This document shows, in pieces, positions 23,977 to 36,949 of a stretch of 64,000 bases of DNA; the stretch's first letter is position 1; every line of letters begins with the position of its first letter. A model generated the notes under the pieces. That model did not search any database. It had not been told where the DNA came from and saw only the letters and a program-made list of their open reading frames with translations. Source of the DNA: Lateolabrax maculatus. Lineage: Eukaryota; Chordata; Actinopteri; Acropomatiformes; Lateolabracidae. Both the position numbers and the translations under genes were made by a program. The stretch is from positions 11,960,501-12,024,500 of the forward strand of contig CM062219.1 of NCBI GenBank assembly GCA_031216445.1, given 5' to 3'.

Positions 23977-25184
23977 ATAATATGTATCATTTATAAACAA
24001 AAACACCCATCATAAAACCCACACAAATGCACAGATATGAAAATACAGGAATAATACATACACATACGCTACCAATAACTAATAACACACCTACACACAG
24101 AGGTAGGCTACATTTGCAAATAAACAGGCTCACACACACAAACACACCTCTGCACACACAGATCCTTTGCCCTGCCATTGTCTTACAGAGGAAGCCTGTG
24201 AGTGGAGGAGGAGGTCGGATCTTATCCTCGGCCGAAGGAGAACGCTGGGCAGAGGGGGCCGATGGAGAGAAAACACCAGGATGGAAAGATGAGGCCGAAA
24301 GGAGGCGAAGGAGGAAGAGGAAGAGGAAAAAGAGGAGGAGGCTGACAGGGGGTTTGATCAGCTATAAGCAGTTTGAATCTGAGGTGATCTGAGGAGCTGA
24401 GTATGTATATGAATATAAACCAGGGATTAAGAACCACATAAAGTCCTGGAGAGGGGTCCTCCAAGGTCAATTTCAAATAAACTGTTCATTTTGAATCAAG
24501 CTAAATTAGGTTTTGAGCCTGAACAATTGTCTTGTGTTTTAATATTAATTTATTTGAAGATCATTAAAAAAAAATCTTTTTCAAACATTGAATGTCAATC
24601 TATATTTTACATAGCTCAGTAATGTCTCTCTCTCACACACATGCAAACACACACATTAATCAATCGTGTAAGACTGATGGCTTTATAATAGTGTCTGCTA
24701 ACTGGATAGAAATACTTTTCACTGGAACTGAGCTATTTAACTGATTAAAGCCACCACATCAATTTAAGTGTGTCTGTCTGATTGATACATCATTTATATG
24801 GCCATAAAGAGCTGGAGGTTTTAATGCCTTTTGGGGAAAAAAGAGGGTCTGAAGTAGGAAGGGGTTAAACACTGAACCGCCTGGTCAGCTTTTAATTGTG
24901 TTATTTCAGCACAATGTGGTAAAGTTTAAATATGTGCCTCATGTACACAAATGAGAGAAACTTGTTTTAATACCAAGAAAGATTGATGTGAAGTAGGAAC
25001 AACTGGAAACAGCCCAGTAGCCATAGAAACAGGAGTGTGAGCATAGGGTATTATGAGTGTATAGATTGCTTCTCATTTCTGATGATACCTTCGAATACTG
25101 ACTCATATCAAGGACATTTGTGAATGTTTCTAGTTTTAGTTGTAGTTCTGTTGTTGGTAATGTCGGTCTGTCTGTCCGCCACTT

Positions 25185-25430
25185 GACTGAAATATCTTGA
25201 CAACTGTTGGATGGATTGACATTCAATTGTGTACAGACATTCAAGGATGAATTGTAATAACTTTGGTGATCCCTTAACGTTTCGTCAAGGTCAAAATTTG
25301 AGGTCTATCAGTATTTTGATTTATGACAAAATACCAACTACAAAACTAAGCTGAACTTTGTTTTGTGCTAATTTGCCAATATTACCATGCTGTACCTTAA
25401 ACGTGTTTGTGTGATGATCAGTTGACATGC
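25185..25430. repeat. Interspersed repeat (copy 2 of the 6085-6300 family)
   Basis: Shows AAATATCTTGACAACTGTTGGATGGATTG, ACAGACATTCAAGGATGAATTG, ACTTTGGTGATCCC and GTCAAGGTCAAAATTTGAGG in the order typical of the fish repeat. Same orientation as the first copy and more complete at its left end. Confidence 0.6.
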
Positions 25431-26013
25431 AGCTTTTGTCACATAATCCAATATGCTGTGGAGGATCGTAACTGTCATGTTATCAGTTTTAATTTTGAAG
25501 CAGTTTATTTAAAGAAAAAAAAAGCTATATAAACAAATATTTACACAAATACTTGTTTACAACCCATTTACGGTCTGTGTTTCTGACTAATGCTATTTTT
25601 TCTAAAAATGTTGTTTTCGTATGTCTTGTTCAAACACTGTATAGGCCTGTAAAACACCCAAGATTAAACCTGGCAAGCTGTGATGGGGAAATGACCCAAA
25701 TTGGATTGCAAATAAAAATTTTGACTGCTACTGCATGCTTGATCTCAACCCAAACCTGTAAATATGGCCATAAGGAGACAGACCTCTGCCACTCATTCAC
25801 AACAGTAACAGCTACTCCTTTGTTATCTTTGCACCACTCCCCTATACTGTATCACTGAAACTCAAAACTAAAAGCAACCTATTTCTGTAATCACTGAAAC
25901 AACATCATTGATTTGACATGTCTTTGTCAAGTTATTATGAAGCACCTCTCCCAATTCTGCTTCGATGCATATCTTTGCTGTGCTATTGCAACTGGACTCT
26001 GTCTCTCTTTCTA

Positions 26014-26014
<1 letters not shown>

Positions 26015-26055
<41 letters not shown>
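26015..26055. repeat. (CA)n microsatellite
   Basis: About 40 bases of uninterrupted CA. Confidence 0.95.
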
Positions 26056-26056
<1 letters not shown>

Positions 26057-27359
26057 AACTCCCTTTCTCCAAATGACTGAAACAACACTATTACTCTTGC
26101 CATCATCATGTCAAAACCCTTTTCAGTGTCAGTCTGTCTCGCACAGCATGGATGACCAGACCTGCAGCTGTCAAAATTCAACAAAAAAAAAAGAAAAGAG
26201 AAGAAAAATAATATTGAGACACATGAAGAAGAAGAGAGGAGCAGTTGAAAGGTAAGATGAATTCCAGGGAAGTAAAACGCTGGGAATTTATGACGCTCCT
26301 TGTCCGGTTTGGAACAACAAACCCTTTTTTTTTTTTGCTGAGAGGTGTGAGCGGTACGCCAGCACCGTCGCGCCTTCCTGGACCTGAAAAGAAAGAAAGC
26401 CTGCAGAGCCCTCGCAAACCACGGGAAACCTCTCGGCCCTGCCCACAGACGCACCTTGACACGCACCTGTCAAAGGCGTCAATATGGTTTGTCTGCACGT
26501 GCTCGAGAGAGAGAGAGAGAGAGAGACTGAGGGGGAGACAGAAAGGGAGTGTGAGGAGTGTGAGGAGTGTGCGGCGCAGCTCTGTGGGTGGCAAAGGAGA
26601 GGGATCACTGGATCTGACAGGAGCTATTTGACTAATCCAAAACAACAGCTGTAAGGTAGGGATGAGGGGATGGCGGGGAGCAGGAGGGGAGGTGCAGGAG
26701 GTGAAGAGGGGGAGGAGGGCTGTCAGTTGAGGAGGATTTGGGGAGAAAGGGAATTATGGAACGGGAATTTGAAAATGAATTCCGCATGTAGGCCCTGAGG
26801 GCGAAGAGAACTTAAAACACCGTAAATAGAAAAAGGAAAGTTTGGACACGACAAAAAGAAAAGTGACGGGTGAGGTGATGTAAGATCTGCAGAATTGTGA
26901 CTGGGAGGGAGAGATATAAAAAAAAAGGGGGGACAGGCAGAAACTGCTCGGCCGAACCTAACAGGGCATGGCTGGGTTTGCATGCATTGGCGTCCACACA
27001 GAGGGGGGGGTCGTATCGGCACACAAGGCAACACAGGTGAGAATGATTACACTCACACATACACGCACCGTCCCCATGCATACACTGGCCTTTATTACAC
27101 ATCTGGTTGAGTTTTGTCGAGGGAAGCTGCGTTGGGGTGGTCCTCGCTCCTCTAACAGGTCGGTCCTGTTAACACGGCAGGCCACGCAGAGTCCGTCACC
27201 CTTGCGGGGTAGCATCTTAACATCTTAACATTTCCCCTCTGTGCAGCTCAGCAACACTCACAGCTGAGTGTAGCAGAGCAAACAACTAAAGGAGATGAAG
27301 TCAAACTGGTGGAACGTTATTTTCCCCTTTTTTTTAAAAAAAAAATAAGGGAAACAAAC

Positions 27360-27640
27360 GTAATGTTTTAAAGTAATAGTTTGATATTTTGGGATAAGTA
27401 CTTATTTGCTTTCTTGCTGGGAGTCGTGTCTGTATTAAATACGAGGTTACAGCCAGCAGCCCATTAGCTTAGCTTAGCATAATGACTGGAAACAGAGGGA
27501 AACAACTAGCCTGGCTTTGTCCAAAGTACAAAAATCCACCTGCCAGCAGCTCTAAAGCTAACAAATCTGCACATTATATTTGATTTGCTTAATCAATGCA
27601 AAAAGGAAAGTCCAAAAGTAATCTTTAATTAGTTTTTTCC
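27360..27640. repeat. Interspersed repeat (copy 2 of the 8040-8420 family)
   Basis: Contains TTTGATATTTTGGGATAAGTAC, CCCATTAGCTTAGCTTAGCATAATGACTGGAAAC, GGGAAACAACTAGCCTGGCTTTGTCC and CCACCTGCCAGCAGCTCTAAAGCTAAC in the order of a well-known percomorph repeat. Better preserved than the intronic copy. Confidence 0.65.
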
Positions 27641-29429
27641 TTTATTTAATAATTTATAGTAGATCCTGGCAGGAGACATGACAAGCAATAGAAAAAAGAG
27701 GAAACAAAAGGAACAACATGTGAAATTAATGTGTAAGCCCAGCACTGGAACCAAAGCAGGGATGTTGCAGTTACATGTTATGCAACTTCGACTGCTTGCC
27801 CGCCTGGACACCCAATGAGTTGCCCTTCTGCTTATATGCCAGAACCAAAAAACCACCACAGATAGATGTTGCCCTCAAAAATGTCCAAATAGCAATATAG
27901 CATTATTGTTGCCTCATAAAATACTGGCAGGTATTTTAGATAAAACAGCTGGACACTGTAGTTTTTATTAAACTGTACCCAAACAGAACTATTTTCAGCC
28001 GTAGAATTTGTGCTGGTCGCTGGTGAGTATTTACAGCAGCGGGATGGTGTGGGTTTGACTCTGAAATAAACTATAGACACGGCACCCAGTGCAACAGTGT
28101 GGCTCATTAATGTGTTTTTGGACAACATTGGAGGTCTTTTGCACAGAGGAATAAGCCATATCAGTGTCACATCAATCATTTTCAAACATCAGAATTCATC
28201 TAAGTGCATTATCAATTAGTTGAGAGCCAGAGTGTGATAATAACACAGATAAACAGGGCTTTAGCTTCCCTTGTTCACGCTGTTAAATGTGAGAAAGTTT
28301 GACCATCAACTAAACAACACAACATTGCCATATTGATATAGACTTATATATTCTTTGCTTCTTAATCCACAGGTGATACATTGGCACAATTACCGAGTAA
28401 AATCACTTAATTTACGTATGTATGTTTTAATCTTTGCTTCTCTTCATGGCTTAAATGTGAAAAAACAAATATGAGGTTGAACTGGAATCCAGACCCCTCT
28501 GCATACCGAGACAGAGGTCTGCGATCTGCGGTTCTGGGTTCTATTTAACCCGCTGAGGTTATGTCGGTTCTGCTCAGGGACTTGGCTGTGAAGCCCAGTT
28601 CCTGTGGCTTCAGACCAAACCAAGAACAGAAACCCTCTCCCTTACAGATCTTTTATGATGTCTGGCTTCTCTCATCTCTCTGCTCAGTGTCTCCTCAATC
28701 CCGTTCCAGAAACCATGAGAGCAAAATGGGCTTCTTCTTCTCTGCTTCCATCACTGTGGTATCGCTGAAGTATCTGAGGGTTTCACTGAGGTATTCTGAG
28801 GCATCACTCTGATGGGATCAGGCCATGTTTGGTCATGAATGTGGTTTGGGGCGAAGAGACATGAATGAAGGGGAATGAAAACTGACAGAGTAAAACACTT
28901 GAGGGTGAAGGGTGGATGCAGTCGGCGGCTTGGGCCAGACCAATGCAGCCAACGTAACTATCCAGGTATACAGTTTGCTTTGGCCAGAGCTCTGAGAAAT
29001 GAACAACTGTCTGCATGTCAGTAATCTGATATAAAAAGAAGAAACACAAACATACTGTCCATGCACACATGCTAAGAAGAAGACAAGACAGCATGAAGTC
29101 ATAGAGCTTTTATGTGACAGACTTTATTTACTGTCGAAAGCTTTGAGAAAACACCTAAAAAGTCTGAATTTATTAAAATTCCTAATGCATTACTGTACTG
29201 CATTTAACTGCTCCATTGTTTTTAATGCTGAAATTATTTTATACCTCTAATTAAGACCCCTTAAAATAATGATCAATTTCCTTCACACACACCCTCTTAA
29301 CCTCCCTGTTAAATCACAAGGTCTAGACCTGGACTCCTCTTTAAAGTCACTTTAGGAACTTTAAACACGCCTTCATGTCTGATTGGGTCTCAGTTCTTCA
29401 GTAACTTATACAAAGCAGCTCCTGCACCA

Positions 29430-29488
29430 TGCACGTGTGTGTGTGTGTGTCTGTGTGTGCGTGCGTGTGTGCGTGTGTGTGTGTGTGC
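29430..29488. repeat. Interrupted (GT)n microsatellite
   Basis: TG/GC mixed run of about 55 bases. Confidence 0.9.
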
Positions 29489-29811
29489 GCTCATGACTGC
29501 ATCTTGGACATAAGTAGCAACAGATGCTGTGCTGACCTCAGAGGCTTCCTGGAAACGCAAATTTGTCAAAATGAAGCAGGAAAAAGAGAGAGCAGCAGTT
29601 TAGGTAAATGTAACATATAGGGGACACACACACAGAGAGACACACACACACAGACACACGTATACATGCCCCTTCAAGTACTGGACACACACAAACACAC
29701 CAAGTTTAGGGTCGTGTTACATGGGATGCACACAGTGAATAATCACAAATACACACAGCATCAAAAAGAGAGAACTATATTACTGAATATCCATGTGGTT
29801 CCCACACACAT

Positions 29812-29847
<36 letters not shown>
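29812..29847. repeat. (CA)n microsatellite
   Basis: About 35 bases of CA; a looser CA-rich zone with several short runs surrounds it from 29625. Confidence 0.95.
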
Positions 29848-29848
<1 letters not shown>

Positions 29849-30309
29849 GTAGAACTGTGGGTACACTGCTGATGTGGATTTACATTGTGATTTTTCACAC
29901 AGAATATGTCGAACAGTGACGAGCTGAGCAAGGCTGCATATCAATTTATTCACAAGCAACATGGAAGGTAAAACATGTTGTGCACTAGAGGAGCCATTGC
30001 AGATTTTTGACAAGTCAGATCAGATTTTAAAGACATAACAACTGCAAATGATAACAATAGGTCTAGCTGACCATGTAATCTGAATGGCCAAAGGCAAACA
30101 AACATTTCTCAAATGACGGACCAACCAAAAGAATTAAGTAAAGTAAAAAACTGAAAAAGAGCCCAAAAAAAGCCCCTAACATTTCATCTAATTTTATGTT
30201 CAGAAAAAAAATCCCTGCAGCTGAAATTTTATCTCCAGAAGGTTTTTGGGAGTTTTAGAGATAAAAATTAAGCTCCTTAGTTTAGTTTTGATAAAGGACA
30301 ATTTCCTGC

Positions 30310-30740
30310 CAATGTAATGACAAATCATTTTCTTTCTTTGGCTTCATGCCGGGGGCCAGTTTTGCGCTCGCCGGCCTTCGAGCGATAACACCAAATGATT
30401 TGATGTGTGATTTAATGCCGCAATGCCTCACCAAGAACCACATTGCCCTCTCATCCATCTCTCCTTTTCTTTCCTTTCTGTTCTTTCTTCAGCACCGGAA
30501 GCAATCACGCTATCTCGGTGACGAACAAGCAGCCTGACCGCATGATATCACCTCTTTAGGAAAACAAGAGGAAACGCGTGCCAGTTTCTCTCACATGCGA
30601 TCAATTATTTTACGGTGAAGTCGGGCTGGGGGAAAATTTTCAGCCATTAGCCCTTTAGTGCAGGGATCATACTGAGGGTAATAGTGACTAAACACTGAAT
30701 AAACACATTTGGCTAATAGGTCATTCGAACCTGAGGCGGA
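30310..30740. promoter_or_regulatory. Candidate conserved non-coding element
   Basis: High-complexity sequence with few repeats, several CpGs (GCGCTCGCCGGCCTTCGAGCG at 30364-30384) and clustered homeodomain-type cores: CAAATGATTTGATG (30392-30405), GATTTAATGCC (30409-30419), ATCAATTATT (30600-30609) and CCATTAGCCC (30643-30652). The texture resembles vertebrate conserved non-coding elements around developmental genes. Conservation itself was not tested. Confidence 0.35.
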
Positions 30741-31189
30741 GTGGGTGCGCCTGTTGATTGGCCAGAAGGTTGTTACATTTTTGCATTAGCAATATGTGCA
30801 TGTACACTCACTCAGCAATGCACAAATGCATGGACAGGAATGGACAAAACAACACAAACGCTGTAATACAACTGCTGGTAGTGTTTGTTTTTTGTCAAGA
30901 CTGTCACAGGTGGTTACAGCAACTACTGTAAGTCACAATTTAAAAGGAAACAAGCTACACAAGTGAGCCATGCAGCTGACTTGCAATTAGCAGTGTGTGT
31001 GTCAGATTTAATAGAGCTTTCAGGGCAACACAAGGCAAATTAAGACAGCCGGTTTCTGCCTGAATTTCTGGTTTGTTAGTCAAATGCTTAAAAATTATGC
31101 AACACTGAAAAGGGAGACAGTCTCCAAAACAATTTTAGTCAATCAATGCGTCAGTTTACATTATTACCAACAATGGCCTACTTGAAAAA

Positions 31190-31690
31190 AAGAAGTCAAA
31201 CAAGTAAAAGTTCTGCATTCAAAATAGTACTTCAGTAAAAGTACATAAATAGTCAGAGTTATTGATGACATTATATATCTATCTATCTATCTATATATAT
31301 ATATATTATTTTTTACTATTTTATCATTACCAGTGGTGGAAAACGTATTCACAAATCCTGCATTTAGAAGTTTACTTAAGTAAAAGTAAAGAAGTATTAT
31401 CTGCAAAATGTATCAAATATATCAAAGTATCTACAGAAAAAATACTCATTAGGCAGAATGCCACGTATTCTTTTTTTGTGTGTAAAATCTTAATCTGAAA
31501 AGTAGGTAAAGCTGTGAAATAAATGTACTGGCAGAAAAAGTACAATATTTCCCCCTGCTATGTTGTGGAGTACATGTTTATACATAAAATAAATACCATA
31601 GAATTGAAAAATTAGAATAAAGTACTTCGTAACAGTACTAAAGCAGAGTTCTTAAGTAAATTACACTTTTCACAGAGTCTCAACAAAAGC
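31190..31690. repeat. Degenerate hAT-type non-autonomous element
   Basis: CAGTGGTGGAAAA at 31331, ACTTAAGTAAAAGTAAAGAAGTA, ATCTTAATCTGAAAAGTA, AATAAATGTACTGGCAGAAAAAGTACAATATTT and AAAGTACTTCGTAACAGTACT follow the layout of the widespread fish hAT-derived repeat built of 'agtaaaagtactt' motifs and starting CAGTGGTGGAAA. Heavily mutated, no transposase. A short TATC/TATA microsatellite (31274-31307) interrupts it. Confidence 0.6.
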
Positions 31691-33796
31691 TGAACATTAT
31701 GAGTTTAAACTGTTTTTTTTTTTTACATCAATGTTGTTTGACTGTATTTTATGGTTTTTCTATTATTTTGTCCACCCTGTATGTACACACACGCATCCCT
31801 CCAAACCACCACCACCACCACTACACACACACACAGCTTCAGGCACTGCATGAACAGGGTGAAACTTAACTACTCACCTAATTAACACAGGCTGAAGTTT
31901 CCCCCTCTAATTCCAGCACCTTTAACCTCAACATAAGAACTGGTTGCTCACCAGAAAACCTCGACCCTGGAGCTCACTGCAGCAAATACAGTTCAACCAT
32001 TTTCATCTACTCAAAAATGCTCTCTGTACTTTTCTATTTATAGTATATGTGCGTTTCCTTCCATCCAGTAGCCAATACTGTACAAGGAATTTAGTCCCTG
32101 ATTTTTGCCACACTAGATTCATGACCAAATTCTTGATGTATTTGCAGCAGAGTGTGTGATTATACAGTTTTAACTTATTTGTTTTTACTGTAGAAGTTGA
32201 GGAACACACTGCCATGCTCTCTCTCTCTCTCTCTATTCCCATCACCCTCTCTTGTCTTTCCCCGCCCCTCTCTTCCCCTCCCTCTGTTTATTCTTCTGGC
32301 GGTGCAACTGGCCCCAGAGCCCAGGGGCAAGTCATGTTCTCAGGGAAACGGCAACTCTCCACAGAGCTGATATCAAAATAGTTTAAAATGTGAATTGTCT
32401 GATAGTTCCCAGTGAGTGCAGAGCCGAGCCAAACACTTCCAGATCCCCCTGCCAGCAGAATGTAAACAGAGCCGGGTCTGGGAGAGAGAGCGAGTGAACC
32501 TGTTGTGTTCTTGTCACACAGCAGAGCTCGGAGTGGTCTGGTTGGTTTGGTTGGCCGGGACCAAGGTTTCCAAAACTTTTTTTTTTTTTTTAAGTTAAAA
32601 GTTGTGTTTTTGCTCAAAAAGTCAAGGGTGTGCAGGTGGTGACTCTTGATGCGGAAATATTTTGTCAGAGCTAGAATACTGAGATGAACCAGACATCAGC
32701 AGAGTTATTTCTTCATGTTTAAAATTAACAACAGTGAGAAAAACAATGTATTTTCCTCTGAAAGATAGGATGAAATAAACAATTGATTAGTCTGGGGCAT
32801 AAGACTCTGATCATGTAATTGCAATGTGCCCAGTTCTCTTTATCTAAAGGTCAAATTTAACCTCAGCACCATGGTAAAGATCATTTTTGTATAACAGCTG
32901 TTACACATTTTTATTTTTATTTCAATGGCACAGTATTTCCTGTATGTTTTTGCCTAAAACACCACCTCTTCACCCTTTATAAGCTGTATACTGTACAAAC
33001 ATCCAACAAATGGTCTATAAAACACCATAATGTAGTTGTATTCAGCTTTAAAGACATCTTTAAGTGTTTATTCATGTACAGTTTTTGTTTACAATTATAA
33101 CTTTTACTATATTGTCATTCATTATCTGTTTATACACCAGCCTCAACTTATGGGTACCCACAGGAATAGTTATAGCTGTTGTCAAATACATAACAAAAAC
33201 TTACACTGCATCTGCTTAAGACTACATTATAGTGCATTATAAACCATTTATTACATTCATAGTGCTTGAAAATGCTAAATAGGGGCACCTAAGGTAACAA
33301 TCTTGTAGAGCTCCATTTCATTCTCTTTGGTGGGAACAAGCAATAAAAGCTGGTCTGTTTTTGGACCTCACTTCTCAGATCAGTATCTTTGTTGAGGGTT
33401 ACAGTTTGCCTTCATCCGAACGTCAAATTTGTTATTTTTCTCCACTGATCATCTTCATTTTTCATTGAGCTTCTCTTTGTTTGTTGTTTGCTTCACACAC
33501 AAGTGAGTTGAAGAGCGGGTCTGTTTCACTAGCTCCACCTACCCTCTCTGGCTGATGGAAAGCGCGTCACTAACTGTGCGTCGCTTGGGATTTTCCTGGG
33601 AATGTCACCACAGACACTCAGTGACACAGACAGACACTTCATAAATGCTGCAATACTGCAAATGTAAGGGCTTTCATCAGTGGGCCATAGGCTCAATCAC
33701 CATTGTCTGTGCCTTAAAATAACAGGTCACTGACTTGTACACTGACTTGTAATAGGGTGAATGGCGCGTCTTTCATTCCCACTCCGTGACCCGAAC

Positions 33797-33828
33797 GCCC
33801 GTCCTTGTACTATGTTACAAGGACGGGC
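33797..33828. repeat. Perfect inverted repeat, 13-bp arms, 6-nt loop
   Basis: GCCCGTCCTTGTA (33797-33809), loop CTATGT, then its exact reverse complement (33816-33828). GC-rich arms in AT-rich surroundings. Just upstream, CACTGACTTGTA is tandemly repeated (about 33728-33751). Confidence 0.95.
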
Positions 33829-35099
33829 TATTTACATAATTGACACATTTATCAACTGTCTCTTTCTCTGTATTTTCTTTAATTCCTCTTCACACAGTGG
33901 GGAATATCTGCAAGTATCACATATAAGAACCACCAGCATTGAAGCAAAGATTTCTTCTAAAATCCATAGTAAAGTTATTATACATGATTGCTCCCCACAG
34001 CTCTAAAAAGGTGCAGAGCTGAACTACTTTTGTAACAGTATGCTGGACCTCTGGACTGTTGGCACCGGAAATTTAGGGAACACCTAACTAAGGTGTTTCC
34101 TTAGAGAAACAACAAACAGTGAAACCATTATAGAGGAGAAAAATGTCCATAGTGTATTATTAAATGTGAAAAATGTGTGAAAAATGAAAATGAAATTTAC
34201 TTTCAAATTTGATGACAGGCGTGCAACGGAGGAAATGTCACAACCTCAAGGTATAAATATAAAATCCTGTATGTGTAAAAATTATCCATGCTGAAAATCT
34301 AACACACACTAAAAAGTCCCCCTAACATGGAAAATGTAATCTTCTTGAAACATGATTTAATTGATTTCATGTGTTTGTGTGGAAAATATCAAAATCCACT
34401 GTATATTTTCAGTGCATTTGGGATTTGTGGGTTTTATTGATGTAGTGGAAGATTTAATATTTCTGTGTATTCGTGAAAGCACGCCCGTACGCTGAAAGAA
34501 AAACAAATCTTGAATAATGCTTCATTTTTCACGTCATTTGTTTGCCTGCATGTTTGTTTGCACTGGCATTCAGTAAGCTAGATGTTTGTCGGGTAGCCGG
34601 AGATTCGTGCATGTAGTCACACAAAGTAAGGTATGAAATAAATTATATCATCATCAGCTTCGTCATCATGCCTAGGACAACAACGTGTGTGTGAGCTTTG
34701 CACAACCAGCATGTTGTCACTTCTTTTTTGGCTGTTCTTATGGTGATTTCTATCTATTTTTCTGTTTTGAATTTGCTCTCATCTTTAAAAACGTTATATC
34801 TTCATTTAAATCCTTTCTTCCTGTGTCATTCTATGCTAATAGATTTTTATATAGTTGCTCTGATGTTCTGTCTGTTAGGCGCTCGCTCTTGATCAGCTGT
34901 TGATGATCCAAATATTGAAATGTTTGCCATTCATCCCTCCAACAAACGCACTGTTTTCATGGATGCAACAGCTCTAATGTTTGACTCTTAACTAAATGAA
35001 GATTAAATTAAAAATGAAAAACATTCTCGAGCATGTCTGCTTGTTGGGGGGTTTGTGGGCTTTGCCTGAATAAGCACTGGAACTTTCCGGCATTTCTTT

Positions 35100-35260
35100 T
35101 CCTTTTTATTTATTTTTTGTCTGTGTTGTTTTCTCAGTATTGCAATGCATCACTTGACATTACCCAAGCAAGTTTGAGCTGCAGCGCATCAGCTGAAAGC
35201 AATTTGGTCCGAAGCGCAGCTGCCAGGCGGATAAGACTTTCCTTCTTTAGTTTACTTTGA
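35100..35260. promoter_or_regulatory. Candidate conserved non-coding element
   Basis: Repeat-free segment with CAAGCAAGTTTGAGCTGCAGCGCATCAGCTGAAAG-type content: E-box CAGCTG twice (35189-35194 and 35217-35222 region), GCGCATCAGC, and GGCGGATAAGA. Composition suggests selected non-coding sequence. The call is inference. Confidence 0.3.
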
Positions 35261-35839
35261 AATGTTCCTTTTTTTCAACATCCAAAATACACAAGGCAGC
35301 CAAATTGCTGACATGTGTGAGAGGGGCAGCAAGACTCCTGCATTCTTTCATGCCCCACTATGCAAAACTCCACATTGTTTATTTAAAGAACACTGAACAC
35401 TTTAGCACTATTAAGAAACATGTCATATAGTAAACTAAAGGTTTCCTCTCAGGAAAAATCCCTGTCAGTGTATTTTTCTTTAGCAAAAAGTTATTTTAGT
35501 TTTGACTCACAAACTGCCTGCATTCACAATTAAGCAACAGCGTTGTAGCACACCCAGTGTGGTGCAGGAGGCTAACGGGCTCGGTAAACCTGGAAGTGGT
35601 GTGATTATTTATGTGTTGAGGCGTGGACGTGTGAGATTGGAGGACTGGATGGTCTCTTTCTCGCTACCTCACCCTGACCCAAACAAGACAACACTGCAAA
35701 GAGGACTGGGAGGTGAGAAGGGGTTGTTGTTTCCCTTTATTTTTAGCTGTGTTTTCTGCCTCTGCCTGGCTTTACTTTAAATTTAACAAAAAAAAAAAGA
35801 TATATTCAAAATACAATGCGATTAATTGTATCTGAAAAG

Positions 35840-36010
35840 ACATGCTCGGGCTGTAACCCCAGCGGGCAAGATGTTTCCTGGGGAAAACAAAGCATGATTC
35901 AATATGGCCTCAACACCTACGGCAGTGAAATTTAGCTCTCCCCATGGCTTATTTTCGACTGCAGACAATTAGAGAACTGCAAGGAGTTTGCTGTAATGCA
36001 TGATAGGGGG
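35840..36010. promoter_or_regulatory. Candidate conserved non-coding element
   Basis: Complex sequence from GACATGCTCGGGCTG to TGCTGTAATGCATG with AACAAAGCATG (SOX/POU-like), GACAATTAGAG (homeodomain core) and GTAATGCAT. No ORF. Adjacent to the GC-rich block that follows. Confidence 0.3.
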
Positions 36011-36129
36011 GAGAGAAAAATTGAAGGTGACAAGTGAGGACCGTACGGTGACACACCATGAACTGAGTGGAAGGAAAAAGAGCAGGACTGAGGGGATGTA
36101 AGGTCTGAGAGACACAGACAAGGAAAAAG

Positions 36130-36450
36130 GGCAAAAAAACCCGCCATGCAAACCGGGGACGACAGCCAGAAGACAGCCCGTGCGTCAGTGCGGGCGAGGC
36201 GGTGGGTGGGAGGAGGGCGTGGAGGGAGGGAAAGAGGCTTCCTGAGAGAGAGAGAGAGAGAGAGAGGCGGGAGGGCCCGCTGTGAGTGATAGGCCACCGG
36301 GGCCTCGGAGCGGCCCGGCACTGGGAACAGCTAACCTACCTTGACATGCGTAGGAAACCCAAAACTCTCTGAGCCCTCTGTCAGATAGGAGCCACCCAGA
36401 GGAGCCCCGCCACAACTGTGTAGCCCGAGCCCCCGTGTGTCCTTTTTAAC
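36130..36450. promoter_or_regulatory. GC/CpG-rich block in gene desert
   Basis: GC-rich with repeated CpGs (for example GCCCGTGCGTCAGTGCGGGCG at 36177-36197, and CACCGGGGCCTCGGAGCGGCCCGGC at 36296-36320), split by a short GA microsatellite (36246-36267). No coding frame recognised on either strand; the 129-aa minus ORF is low-complexity. Could be an orphan CpG island or the promoter of an unannotated transcript. Confidence 0.35.
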
Positions 36451-36607
36451 TAGCTTTGTTTAGATGAGCGCACGGCGGAGGAATGCGTCAGTATACCTTG
36501 CAGAAACCGCAAGCACAACAGCATTAGGGCGACATCAGCTACCCAGCGCATGGGAACAAGTCATCTCTGGCTACTGGCGAGACTGTAACTGCTGGCTGGA
36601 GTTCCAT

Positions 36608-36608
36608 A

Positions 36609-36651
<43 letters not shown>
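36608..36651. repeat. (TG)n microsatellite
   Basis: About 40 bases of pure TG. Confidence 0.95.
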
Positions 36652-36655
<4 letters not shown>

Positions 36656-36949
36656 ATGTCAGCTAGTCTATGTACTGTGAGTGCGCACACACTACGTACT
36701 TAAGTAGATACTGTCAAAAAGATAAAGGTTGACAACGGTGAAGTGACTCTGAGGTGGTTTTGGGTCATGTAGATTTCAATAAAGTAGCAGCCATGACATG
36801 ATATTAAAGGAAAGTGTTGAACTTTGATGAAAGGGGCAATGATCCAGTCATCACCCTTTTGTCAGTAAGTTCTAAAAAATCTCAAACAAAAGTACAGAGG
36901 CATCCACAACGTGGTTGTGAGTTACACTGTAGAAGAAGCCACTCTTCAG

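Larger units (their letters stand above)
23000..30300. other. Non-coding interval with microsatellites and degenerate repeats
   Basis: No gene supported. It holds CA repeats at 23935-23976 and 26015-26055, a GA run at 26506-26526, dense CA/TG at 29430-29488 and 29812-29847, repeat copies at 25185-25430 and 27360-27640, and purine-rich sequence at 26640-26930. The segment at about 27110-27220 has higher complexity and several CpGs and may be conserved, but I cannot assign it. Confidence 0.55.
30750..35100. other. Non-coding interval
   Basis: AT-rich. Apart from the degenerate hAT-type repeat and the hairpin listed separately, I see only short simple-sequence runs and no gene. The segment about 34475-34620 (CGCCCGTACGCTGAAAG through GATTCGTGCATGTAG) is higher in complexity and could be a conserved element. 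Confidence 0.5.

Noticed and set aside
24027..24392. 121-aa plus frame with a basic Arg/Lys/Glu-rich end
   Set aside because: Made of CA-rich and GGA-rich simple sequence; no recognisable nuclear protein motif context.
26014..26645. Overlapping 150- and 155-aa minus frames
   Set aside because: Both run through CA and GA microsatellites and an A/T homopolymer; they are low-complexity translations.
28480..28560. tRNA-like GGTTCTGGGTTCTATTTAACCCGC segment
   Set aside because: No acceptor stem, A-box or cloverleaf could be assembled around it.
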